Shown: in pieces, positions 13,196 to 25,219 of the stretch
Numbering within the stretch: the stretch's first letter is position 1
Layout: each line of letters opens with the position of its first letter
DNA from: Lithospermum erythrorhizon
Lineage: Eukaryota > Streptophyta > Magnoliopsida > Boraginales > Boraginaceae
Direction of reading: 5' to 3'
Assembly (NCBI GenBank): GCA_019722365.1
Contig: JADFUC010001925.1
Location: forward strand, 62,001-126,000
DNA length: 64,000 nucleotides
Translations under genes and position numbers: made by a program
The notes under the pieces: model-generated
The model's database searches: none
The model's input: only the letters and a program-made list of their open reading frames with translations
Told to the model about the DNA's origin: nothing

Positions 13196-15367
13196 CTTTC
13201 TCCGTTTGCCGCCCCGAAGTAGAAAGTCCTGTGTAAACCTAAGGTGATGAGGTGCTTTTGGTGTACATGCATATGGTGACTGATTGATTCTGATGGTAGA
13301 CAGGCTTGGTTCACTAGGAAGCTTGGTGACTGATTGCAGTTAGTAATGTAAATGAAATTAGCAGGTGGTTTAGTAATATAGTAATAGGTACAAGTATTTA
13401 TCAGGTTCAGAAGTGTGGGGGGTTGTATATGGAAAAGACTTTGCGGTAGGAGTTCAATGTTTCCACTTTGACTATATATGTACAGCAGTACAGGTCTTTG
13501 TCCAGATATTAATACTTTCATGTTTCCACTATTAAATATCCATTCAAGCTTTTAAATGTAAAATGCTTATAAACTACATATAATACTTCTATAATATATT
13601 CTATCCATCTCAAAATTTAAGGAATATTTGACTTTGTACAAAAATTAAGAAAAATTGAAATTTATATCTTAAACATCATCTCCCTATTTTTTAACTTTCA
13701 AGTTGGTCAAAACAAGAATCATTTTGGAATTTTTGTCTTGTGTAAAAACTCCTTTAAATTTAATTTTGGGAAGGAACGAGTAAATATTTTTGCATATCGC
13801 TTTTATCTACTAAGAGCGCGACACGTACATCATCAGAGAAAAATATATTTTTATATAAAAAATTTCAAACAAATAGATAGAAAATACTAAAAAAATTCAT
13901 GATAAAGGATAAACTTGACTAATTACATTGTTAACTTCTTTATTAAAAAGAAATATCAATTTGAAATTGTCATTTTTTTTATTCATTACTTAAAATTAAA
14001 CAATCTTCGCTTTTCATTTATTATTATTTCTGTCTACTTTGCTTTCTTAAATTTAGTTTTATTATTTGCAATATTTAAACATATCTTCATATTGTTTATA
14101 AAAGCTCTTTCCATAAAATAAATTATTTTCATATAAAATTATGAATTACTTTATCATCACTACACCGGAGCATATAACTTTAATTAGATATGTTGTTCAA
14201 TATTATCAACAACATTCTAATCTATATAATATTAATCCTCATGTCTAAAAAAACAAAGTAATAAAAAATAAATTAATAATGAACGTGTAATGAATGTTAA
14301 TATTAGGAGTGCCTTTTTTGTTTGTTCTACTTATACTACCATTAAAACTTAAACATTATATTACTACTTCATATTTTATTGATTTCAATCTTAAATTTTA
14401 AATACTCCGTAACATTCATGTTTCCTATATATAGATATTGTATATAGATAAATAAGGAGCTAGTAGTATATTAAATAGTTTTTACTTTTACATATGCACA
14501 ATAATATTTCATATAAATTCATTATCGAAAAGCAAAAATAATTGTCACTACATATATATCAAATATCTAAATTGAATAATGGTCAGATAAAGTTAATTAT
14601 ATATTATTTTATAGGATTCAATTTTCATTCAATATTAATTAATAACCAATTGTATATGCGTATATATTTGTTACATCATGCTATAAGAAGAAGATATAAT
14701 GACAATAACAGATAAATAAATTATTTTTATTCAATTTATGCTCAATAAACAATAATATTTAAATTGATCACTTACATATTAAAATACTTAATAATTCTTT
14801 TATTAGAAAATATATATTTCAATTTTCATTCAATGCTCCGTCCGTTCCAATTTAATTGATCATGAAGCAAAAAAATTCATTTCTTTTTTACTTCATTATA
14901 AAGGATTTCAAGCCAACTTTATCTTGATCTTTATACTTTTGTTCATTAATAAAGTACTTTTCATTTTCATGATTAACTAAAGCGTTCTTTGAAAAAATAC
15001 TTTTTACACTATTACGTCAATTTGAAAATAGCCTCTTTGTTAGCATATTGTTAAGATTGCGACTTTCCCTTATCCCACTTCTAACATGAGTATTTTCAAA
15101 AATATTAAGACACATATAATATGATTATTAAAAGTGTAAAATCATCATACTAACGACTCTTCTTCTCGACCCCTCGAGGTCGTGGTATATACGATTATCA
15201 TATTGATGGTCGTGTGTTCTCCACAAAACAAGAGGACACAAACATCCCTCACGTTGTACCTTGATTCTCCACCCAAACTAACCCACCATAAACCCTGTAA
15301 TAATAATATCCAAATCCCCTTTATCTAAACCCCTTTTTTCCCCCAAAATTCAAATGGACTTATTGAA
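13196..15367. other. AT-rich intergenic region
   Basis: About 2.2 kb of AT-rich DNA after UPL4. It holds one recognisable Stowaway-like MITE (listed separately) and, near 14836, a lone half-terminus resembling CTCCGTCCGTTCC whose partner I could not find. The last ~150 bases before 15368 are pyrimidine-rich and probably form the leader of the HCF152-like gene. No convincing coding sequence was seen. Confidence 0.5.
13601..13780. mobile_element. Stowaway-like MITE, about 180 bp
   Basis: The left end CTATCCATCTCAAAATTTAA and the reverse complement of the right end, CTCGTTCCTTCCCAAAATTA, both match the Stowaway terminal pattern CTCCCTCCRTCCCAAAAT with several changes. The interior is AT-rich and non-coding. 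The TA target duplication is clear on the right side only, so the element is old and degenerate. Confidence 0.55.
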
Positions 15368-17869
15368 ATGAACACAAAATCACCCCTTTCTTTACCCAAC
15401 AAATTCACCACTCATTGGGTGGCGCCGCCTCTTCTCTCCACCACCACCTCCGCTACCTCAAGAACACCTCCCCCCCTCCGTACCCAAGCCACCACCAACA
15501 CTCCAAACTCATCTTTTTCAACTCACAAATTAATTGTTTCACCACCAAATAATCAAGAAAATGCACTTTTATCACTACTTCGCCAAAGAAAAACTGAACA
15601 AGCTTGGATTTTGTATACTCAATCCACAGATTTACCAAACCCAACATGTCTTAGCAGGTTAGTTTCACAATTATCGTACCAAAATACCCATTTGAGCCTA
15701 AGATTAAACAACCAGTAAAAATCAAATCTTGACAAGTTTTTTGGGAAATATGTATATAAAAATGACAAAGAAAATCAAGCACGTTGTTTTTTGCTTTTTT
15801 TTTTCCAATCAATATATGATCATTTCTTAGCATATAAATAAATAAAAGTCAAATATTGGCAACTGTTTTGGGATTGGGAGTTAAAAGTAAATAAAAATAA
15901 CAAAAAACAGGGCATATATTGTTTTTTTACATCTTGTTTAATCAATATATCATCTTGTCTTAGCAGGTTAGTTTCACAATTATCGTATCAAAATACCCAA
16001 TTGAGCTTGACACGTGCACAATCAATTATTCAACGTTTGAGGCAAGAGAGGCAGCTTCATCGTTTAGATGCAAATTCTCTTGGTTTGCTTGCTGTTGCAG
16101 CTGCAAAAGGGGGGCATATTTTGTATGCTGCTTCAATTATTAAGTCAATGATTAAGTCTGGTTATTTACCTCATGTTAAAGCTTGGAGTGCGGTTGTGAG
16201 TAGACTTGCTGGTTTAGGTGATGATGGTCCTGTTGAAGCGATTAGGCTTTTCGGTTCAGTGACGAAAAGGGTACGTGAATTTGGTGATAAAGATGTCATT
16301 AAGGATTCGAAACCGGATACAGCTGCATATAATGCTGTGCTTAATGCTTGTGCGAATCTCGGTGAGACTGAGAAATTTGTCGAATTGTTTGATGAGATGG
16401 TTGAGTTTGGGTGTGAGCCAGATGTTTTGACGTATAATGTGATGCTTAAGTTGTGTGCTAGAGTTGATAGGAAAGATTTGCTTGTGTTTGTTCTTGAAAG
16501 GATTCTTGAAAAGAGGATTCCTTTATGTATGACGACTTTGCATTCCCTTGTTGCGGCTTATGTTGGGTTTGGGGATTTGGGGATAGCTGAGAAGTTGGTT
16601 CAAGCTATGAGGGAAGAAAGGAGGGATTTTTGTAGGATTTTGAGAGAATTGAGTTTGAAAATGTATGATGGGCAAATGAAGGATGGTGATGTGTTTGAGA
16701 AGCTGCTTCCGAATTCGATTAATTGGAGGAACAGTGAGCCACCTGAGTTGAATAAAGTATTTACTCCTGATGCTAGGATATATACTACTATAATGAAGGG
16801 TTATATGAATCAAGGCCGGGTTAAAGATATTGTGAGGACACTGGAGGCGATGAGGAATCAGGAGGATACTGCTAGCCAGCCGGACCATGTTACTTATACT
16901 ACTGTTATCTCTGCTTTCGTGAAGGCAGGTACAATGGATAAAGCAATGGAGGTGTTGGCTGAAATGACAAGAATTGGAGTGCCCGCTAACCTTGTCACTT
17001 ACAATATTCTCCTAAAGGGTTATTGCCAGCAGTTGCAGGTTGACAAGGCAAAAGAGCTAATCCGTGAGATGATTGATAGTGTAGGGATTGAACCTGATGT
17101 TGTTTCCTACAATACTGTGATTGATGGTTGTATACTAATTGATGATAGTGAAGGAGCACTAACTTTCTTCAATGAGATGCGATCAAGAGGGATCGCTCCT
17201 ACCAAGATCAGTTACACGACATTGATGAAAGCATTTGCATTATCTGGTCAACCAAAGTTAGCTGGCAAGATTTTCGATGAGATGCTAAAAGACCCTCGAG
17301 TTAAGGTTGATATCGTTGCTTGGAACATGCTGGTTGAAGGGTTTTGTAGATTGGGATTCGTTGATGAAGCAAAGAGTGCAATTGAGAGGATGAAGGAGAA
17401 CGGTTTTCAACCAGATGTAGCTACCTATGGAAGCTTGGCAAATGGAATCTCCGTGGCAAGAAAACCTGGGGACGCTCTATTGTTGTGGAATGAAATAAAA
17501 GAAAGGTGTGGGATGGAGAAGGGCGGAGATGATTCAAGCTCTTCACCGGATGTCCCACCATTTATACCTGATGAAGGGCTTTTACATACGCTTGCCGATA
17601 TATGTGTGAGGGCGGCTTTCTTTAAGAAAGCATTGGAGATCATTGCTTGTATGGAGGACTATGGAATAACAACAAATAAGAGCAAATACAAAAGGATTTA
17701 TGTAGAGATGCATTCAAGAATGTTTACTAGTAAGCATGCATCAAGAGCCAGAGTGGACAGGAGAAAGGAGAGGAAAAGAGCTGCAGAGGCTTTCAAGTTT
17801 TGGTTGGGATTACCCAACTCTTACTATGCAAGTGAATGGCTATTTGAACCAGCAGGTCCAGAAGAATAA
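15368..17869 (+). CDS. HCF152: Chloroplast pentatricopeptide-repeat protein, HCF152-like
   Basis: In Arabidopsis HCF152 binds and stabilises processed transcripts of the plastid psbB-psbT-psbH-petB-petD unit, and loss blocks cytochrome b6f accumulation. Here exon 1 is 15368-15657 and exon 2 is 15967-17869, joined across a 309-nt GT-AG intron; 2193 nt gives an unbroken 730 residues. The first ~60 residues are Ser/Thr/Pro-rich with few acidic residues, fitting a plastid transit peptide. Tandem PPR motifs follow (for example DTAAYNAVLNACANLGE, PDVVSYNTVIDGC, ISYTTLMKAFALSGQ), with a spacer rich in charged residues in the middle. The C-terminus ends WLFEPAGPEE. Without splicing, translation stops at TAA 15716. 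The start is the first ATG after a pyrimidine-rich leader. PPR family is certain; orthology to HCF152 rests on remembered sequence and collinearity. Confidence 0.88.
15648..16010 (+). repeat. Direct duplication of an exon segment bounding the HCF152 intron
   Basis: About 53 bp beginning TGTCTTAGCAGGTTAGTTTC at 15648 recurs at 15957 with only a few mismatches, an offset of exactly 309 bp. Each copy contains CAG/GTTAGT. Splicing from the first copy's GTTAGT (15658) to the second copy's TTAGCAG (15966) removes one repeat unit and restores the frame. A second, more diverged duplication lies inside the intron: 15717-15832 against 15844-15965, both ending TCTTAGCA. Confidence 0.9.
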
Positions 17870-19535
17870 TTGTAATATCAGATCGTATTCGATAACCCCC
17901 ACACACACCCTCTGTTTAAGTGAAGCCCTCAAAAAATGACGTGATATCACGTTGGGATGAATCAGATTGTATATATGTCATATATTGGGAGTAGATGGAG
18001 AATTTCAGAACTTGTGTTCTATACATTATACTAATGTTGATTAATATTTTTGTCTTTTTAAAATACTATTCAAACAACTAATAAGCCCTATAAACTTAAT
18101 GTAAGTTGTGTAAAACATGGATGAATGAAGAATACTAAATATAAAACTATAAATATTTGGCAAATGGATCAATTTTGTGCTTTGGCTTGATTAAGATAAA
18201 CATAAACCCCGAGCCTCAAGTTTTAGCTACTTGTCACAAAAGCCTTGCTAGAAATGCTTGGATGTGATGTATGAGCTTACTCCATTTAATTCTAAATACT
18301 CATGTGTGAACCATTTTATTTTAAAAGATAACTTTAATGATTAATAACTTTACTTTTACATTGTCAAAATTACATACATTAATATGCTATAACAAAATAA
18401 TTCCAAGTTATAGTAAACTTAGATTACTTACTATATACTTTCTACGTTCAAAGATCATTCACTCAATTTTTTATAAATATATTTGTTTGTATTGTATAAT
18501 ACTTTATGAAAACTATATTAATGAAAAATACATTTCAAATTCTTTTCATTGATATATTTTTTATCAAATATTATATAACACAAACAAATATATTTAAAAT
18601 CAAAATTTAAAAGATATAACTATCAAAAATTAAAAGTAAAATTTTTTATGAACGGAGGGAGTATATCATATTGCAGACCAAAACAAGTTTGAATTATAGT
18701 GGACTAAGATTAGTTACTATATCTAGTCTCTTAATGCATATTCAATGTACTACAATAATGTCCTAATTCTTAATGCACCAATCACCAATTCCAACGGTGG
18801 ATAAAAGAAATCGAAGTACTTCGACTTGTTATATCAAATTATCAATTACTTCGTATCATGAATTGAAACAGGAATCGACATGTATGATCAGGAACGAACA
18901 AATAATTTTAATATGAAATATTCATTTCGTCATTCAAAATGAAAAAATTTAACGTTGGACAAAATAGTTTTAAAGAAAGGCTAAAAATCGATTGGGATAA
19001 GTTTTAACTTGAAACCTTCTCAAAGACTAACCATCTAAGATACTTTATTTTAATATAGCGTGATTCTAGATGATTTCATTCATGTGTATGATCCCACAAT
19101 TAACTTAGTAGATCCTCTATAGGGTTCATGTACAACACCCAAAACACCTAATAAGATGTTGGTCAAGTGTTATTTTAAATAAACACAAAAATAAATGACC
19201 ACTTATAATTAACTTTTATCGAAAACGATACTTAAGATTTACGAAACGAATCAGAGTATGCGATCCTGTTGACTCACCAATCCAATTTCAACATTGGGCC
19301 TCCATCAAATACCAGCCCAGCCACCCACCACAAAAGTCCATAAACAATCCCAAAATTTCAATTCTTGAAACCGCCTCTATCACACTTCAAAATATTCAAT
19401 AATTCATTTTCAAAACGCTCTCATTTTCTCATTTCAATTGTCCAATTTCTTTAACACTTTATATAATTTAATAAACTTTATCAATATTTAAAGTTAATCA
19501 AATTGAAACCAACATAATTTTTTTTTAAGTCTGTT
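17870..19535. other. AT-rich intergenic region
   Basis: Spacer between the HCF152-like stop codon and the start of the Ser-rich gene. It contains a Stowaway-like MITE (18438-18661) and otherwise low-complexity AT-rich sequence. The stretch around 19260-19500 is less AT-rich and pyrimidine-rich and may be the promoter and leader of the next gene. No coding sequence was recognised. Confidence 0.45.
18438..18661. mobile_element. Stowaway-like MITE, about 224 bp, TA-flanked
   Basis: The left terminus CTTTCTACGTTCAAAGATCA and the reverse complement of the right terminus, CTCCCTCCGTTCATAAAAAA, form imperfect inverted repeats of the Stowaway class, with TA on both sides (18436-18437 and 18662-18663). 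The interior is AT-rich with no coding capacity. Confidence 0.7.
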
Positions 19536-22500
19536 ATGGAGGACTCAGAGCATATTGATCTTGATAATAATGGCTTTAATCTTATTGATTTCTCTTCTGA
19601 AAATGATAGTCTTTTTTTTATTGTTTCACCGATTTCTCACCAACCCAATTCAGCAGGTAATTTTCTACTCAATGTTGAATTTTTATAATTTTTTAAATTT
19701 ATTTCCATATTTTTTGTGAATTATAACTTCTAGTTTAAAAATTGGATCTTTTTCAGTCAGTTGGTTATTTTTAGTTGTAGAATTGATTTTTTTCAAGTAG
19801 ATTGTACTAATTTTGTTCCTAAAAGATTGTACATTTTGTTTTTATTCGTTAAAAGTAACAAACTTTGATGTTTTAATTGACTCGCATAAGTTTGATTGAA
19901 TCGAACTTATCATGTTACTAGTGAAGTATTTCGAAAAATACCATCTTTGTATTTTTCATAAAATATTATAGAGCAGGTGCAAAAGTATTTGAGTTCAAAT
20001 AAAAAGACCATCAAAATTCAAACTGTATCGATATTTTCAAATTGAGAGGATAGTGTTACTTAGATAGATTTAGCGGATCTAATGATAAAGTTTATCTTTT
20101 TGTTTGATGTATAGGTGTAGTGTTTAGTTATTGTTTTGGTGCTGAGAATTATTTCTAGATTAATCGAATTATGTGAATGGTATAGTTATCCAAATTACAT
20201 AGTAATTGGCTGTTAGTAGTAGAATTTATATGATTATTTTGTTACGTAGACTTGAATGCTTAGACCACTTTTTGAGATTTCGGAGTCAGAATTCTTTTAG
20301 AACAGTTGGATTTGTAAGTATTAGTTTGCCTCTGCTATGTGAATACATTTGAGGATATTTTGACATTGCAGAAGGTGTTTTATACAGATTTTAGCATATT
20401 TTCCTTCTTTTTCATTCGGCATCAACAATGACTTGTACTTAACTGTGAAATGATTCGTGTTTTTGTCGTTGCATTCTGAGATCATACACCATTTGATCCT
20501 TTCTACAGATTTTAGCATTTCCTCCATGTTTCTGAATAAGTAATCATGTTTACTCGGTTAACATTTTTCCCCACGGCCTTCAGGATTTCAGGGAGATTCC
20601 ACAGGATTTGAGACGGTAGGAGATACAGATTCTGGAAACGGCAATGATCAAATTGAAACGGCACCAGAATTGGCCCAATCAGGAGAGCCACAAAGGATCA
20701 GGAGTGGAAAGTGTAATTTGCGTAAGAGTCTAGCCTGGGATAATGAGTTTTTCACCAGTGCAGGTAGTATATTTACATGAGATATAGATGGAAGGAAAAC
20801 TTGTTTAGTCTCTGAACTATAACATTGAATATCTCCTTAAAACTGCAGGTGTACTAGATTCTGAAGAGCTGACCAGCATGATGAATGGGCGTGAAGCTGT
20901 TCGTAAGCAATTTCTACCTGGAATTCAAGAAGATATGCAGCGATCCACGGACTCAATCTCCACCCTAGAAAGTGACAATTTCACTTTGGAGTGTCTCGAG
21001 GCTGAGTTATTTGAGGATATTAGAGCTTCTATCCAGAAATCCAGTTTAAGTGCAAAAGGTTCTTTTGGTACGAAAGCAATTGTTCAGGGCGGTGATAAAG
21101 ATATATCTTGTAAGCACTTATTACTTCTTTACCTGATGGCTTCTGGAACAATTTCTGTAGCGAATAATTTTTATAAATTAAGAAATGGGATATACACAAC
21201 AGTGAGGTCTCTAGCTGTAACTTCTCATAAAATTGTATTATGAGAATACGAGATCTCTTCTGTGATCTCTCTCCTAAGAGTTAGAGTATGAACGGAATAC
21301 AATAATCTCATTATTGGTTAGCTTGTAATTTCACCTGTAAAATTTGATTAGTTACTACATTTCAAACCTGAGTTATTCTGAAATTATTGTTGCATTGTGA
21401 TACAGCACAAAATGGGGACACTGTTTCTCAAAATCAAGTAAGATTACTACTTTTCCGTTGAAAAGATTACTTCAATAATTTCCGCAACATTCAGATTATA
21501 TCATCCTTTTAGTTTCCTACTCACAATGTCAAATAAAATGATTTAATCTCTTTTGAAGCTTAAATCAATTCCTGTGATTAAGAAAGCTATTGGGATGGAT
21601 AAGGTTGGGTGCCAAACTGCAGCCGGTTAACATCGATCCAAGGATCAACAAAAGCAGTCAAGCCAGAATCTACTCGTTCAGTGGTCCCAAAGGTATGGCT
21701 TTTGTTACTTAAAAAAATTTATCATCTTTACGTGTCTGCAGAAGGGTGTAGATTATTGAAGGGCGTCTTGTGACCAGTGTTTTGAATTACATCCTTCCAT
21801 TTTATAAGTTAAAATAAACGTGAACATGTGTTTCTTTACATAAACTAGTACTACTTAGTTAATAGTGATTTTGGAGTGGTCACTCAATTATGCATGTTCC
21901 TTAATGAAGCCTGCTGTTAAGACTGGCGAGCTTGCATCATCAATTACCAAGCCACCTAAGGGGACCAGCAAATCTAGTTTGACCACACTTTCAGGAACAA
22001 AAGTTACATCTGTGGCCTCGGGTCTAAAACCCAAAAACACCAACGCTAAAACTGGTAACGTTAAATGACTTTTTATGTTATTTGCTAAATGGTTAAGTCA
22101 ACATTTGCCTTAACTAAATTACCTTTGAATCCCAGTTTCCGTTAAAGGGTCCCATGCATCAAAGATGACTTCCTCTATTGGTCCCGGCAGAGTTTTTCCA
22201 AAATCTGCATCAACGTTGCAGCCCTCTTCTCGAGAATCTTCTATGGCCAGGTCACAATCTAATAGATCTTCGAAAGGTGCAAGTGAGAGTTCATCATCTG
22301 AAGACAGAGTTAAGCCTCCATCGGCTACTGTGATTAGGAAAACTCCCCCCAAAACTGTTAATTCACCTTCCCCCCGAGCCACTCCCCAACCTTCCTCAAA
22401 AAATTCATTGAAAAATAAAGCAACATCTAAGAATTCTGCTGTTTCTGCTTATCTGATGTCAACCAAAGTAACTGAAAGCATATCACCTGCTACTTCTGTC

Positions 22501-23308
22501 AGTGAATGGTCTTCTACATCATCATCATCATCTTCTGCTGTCAACCAGAAATCTAACAAATCAAGGTCTAGTTTTGGCAGCAGTTCATGCAGATCTTTAG
22601 ATGGTGATGCTCTTCCCTTGAATCTAAAGTCCCATTCTGATCAGATTTCACGCCGTCAAGAAATTAAGAGATCTACTGAAAGCATTAGGAAACCTTCATC
22701 ACAAACTGGAGTAGTTTCTGGTTCGACTTCAATGAACCCAACAGGTTTAAGGATGCCTTCCCCAAAGATTGGATTTTTTGATGGGGTAAGTTTCTATGGT
22801 TTTCTGAAGTCTATATCTCTTGTACTAGAGAAGCTTTTCCCTTGTAAATTAGTTCCCTTTCATATATTCAATAATTGTTAGTTGTTAACAGTCTTAACAC
22901 ATATGAATTTGGGATGGTAATACATGGAGAAAATTATTATTTATGCAGGTCAAGTCAGTTCGTGCATCAAGTGGCGCTATGCAATCTCCGGCTGGCTTGC
23001 CAGTTGCATCGGCTAAAGTTGGTTCTGGTGTTAGCCCTAGAGGGATCACAAACAGTAAGAACAAAGTCGGTAAGCTTCCACCAGGACGAGTATCAGCAGC
23101 AGGGAAGCAAGAAACAGAAAAGCCAGATGCCCCTTTGCCTTCCCAAGGAAACTCACAAGTTGATCCACTTATTGGTGACCATAAGAAGATGGTTGAAAGG
23201 AATGGGAATATTCAGGAAAATGGTAGTGAAGAACATGATGAGGCTAGTCCAAAAGAGAACCTCCCTGTTACCAAGAATGAAATGGTGTTTGACAATCAAC
23301 ATATTTGA
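19536..23308 (+). CDS. Plant-specific Ser-rich protein (GTSE1-like family), with apparent frameshift in exon 5
   Basis: Exons read as 19536-19656, 20584-20763, 20849-21109, 21406-21437, 21559-21692, 21910-22054, 22136-22785 and 22949-23308. Conserved blocks are NLRKSLAWDNEFFTSAG, GVLDSEELTSM and LRMPSPKIGFFDG/VKSVR, with a long basic Ser/Thr/Pro-rich middle, which I associate with a plant family sometimes described as GTSE1-like and possibly microtubule-associated. No enzyme motif or membrane segment is visible, and the function is unproven. The coding total is 1883 nt, one base short of an open frame: exon 5 is 134 nt although both neighbouring junctions are phase 0. The frame entering it meets TAA near 21628-21630, while the +1 frame reads on cleanly as STKAVKPESTRSVVPK. 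This could be a real lesion, a sequence error or a misread splice site. Start is the first ATG of exon 1. Confidence 0.65.
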
Positions 23309-23591
23309 ACATTTTGTGTGTGATACTCTTGTTGGCTCTGTTACAGTCCATTAAAACTAGGTTATCAAAGGGAGTACCAGACTTAACATTGAACTTCCTA
23401 ATATTTCTTTTAACTTTTAGCTTCAGATTTGCAAAAAAAGAAAGGATCATTTCAGATATCAACTTAACTATAGATTGAAAACAAAAATTCATTACAATAA
23501 CCAGATTGATAAAACAACCATCAGTTCCAAATTGAATGTAAAAGGCACAAAACTGCAGACTGCAAAAAAATTATCAAGCAGACCTATGAAA

Positions 23592-24946
<1,355 letters not shown>

Positions 24947-24996
24947 GATTGCAAAGTGAAGGTGGATAGCTACTGAGGTTGAAGATGAAGTTTGTA

Positions 24997-25005
24997 AAAC
25001 CCTAA
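24997..25005 (-). promoter_or_regulatory. Telo-box (AAACCCTAA) in the RPS23 5' region
   Basis: AAACCCTAA lies about 50 bases upstream of the RPS23 start codon. Telo-boxes are a known promoter or leader element of plant ribosomal-protein genes, so its survival supports descent of the locus from a normally promoted gene and not from a retrocopy. Confidence 0.6.
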
Positions 25006-25013
25006 ACTCAGGA

Positions 25014-25219
25014 AATACATATCTTTATATATTATTATATTGGCTTGCATTAACCACTATGTACTACAGTACTAGGATCAATTTAAGATTCTAACATAAT
25101 AATGGGCCTTCATCTTATCATATCATATCATAGTTTATTATAAAGAGCACTTAGCGCACGCCATGGTCATACGTTTCTTCATGTGCGTGGCATATTATTA
25201 TTTTTTTTTGGATTTTTTT
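25014..25219. other. Spacer leading into the repeat array
   Basis: AT-rich DNA upstream of the RPS23 relic. It contains short TCATA direct repeats near 25119-25133 and the word TATTATAAAGAGC at 25137 followed by CATACGTTT. That pair of words recurs at 27313-27355, within the array that follows. Confidence 0.4.

Noticed and set aside
15368..15718. A separate 116-residue protein ending after LRLNNQ
   Set aside because: It is the first exon of the HCF152-like gene read through the intron donor; splicing at 15657/15967 gives an unbroken PPR protein.
16523..16888. Minus-strand ORF of 121 codons within the PPR gene
   Set aside because: It is a shadow of the PPR reading frame on the other strand, with no recognisable motifs.
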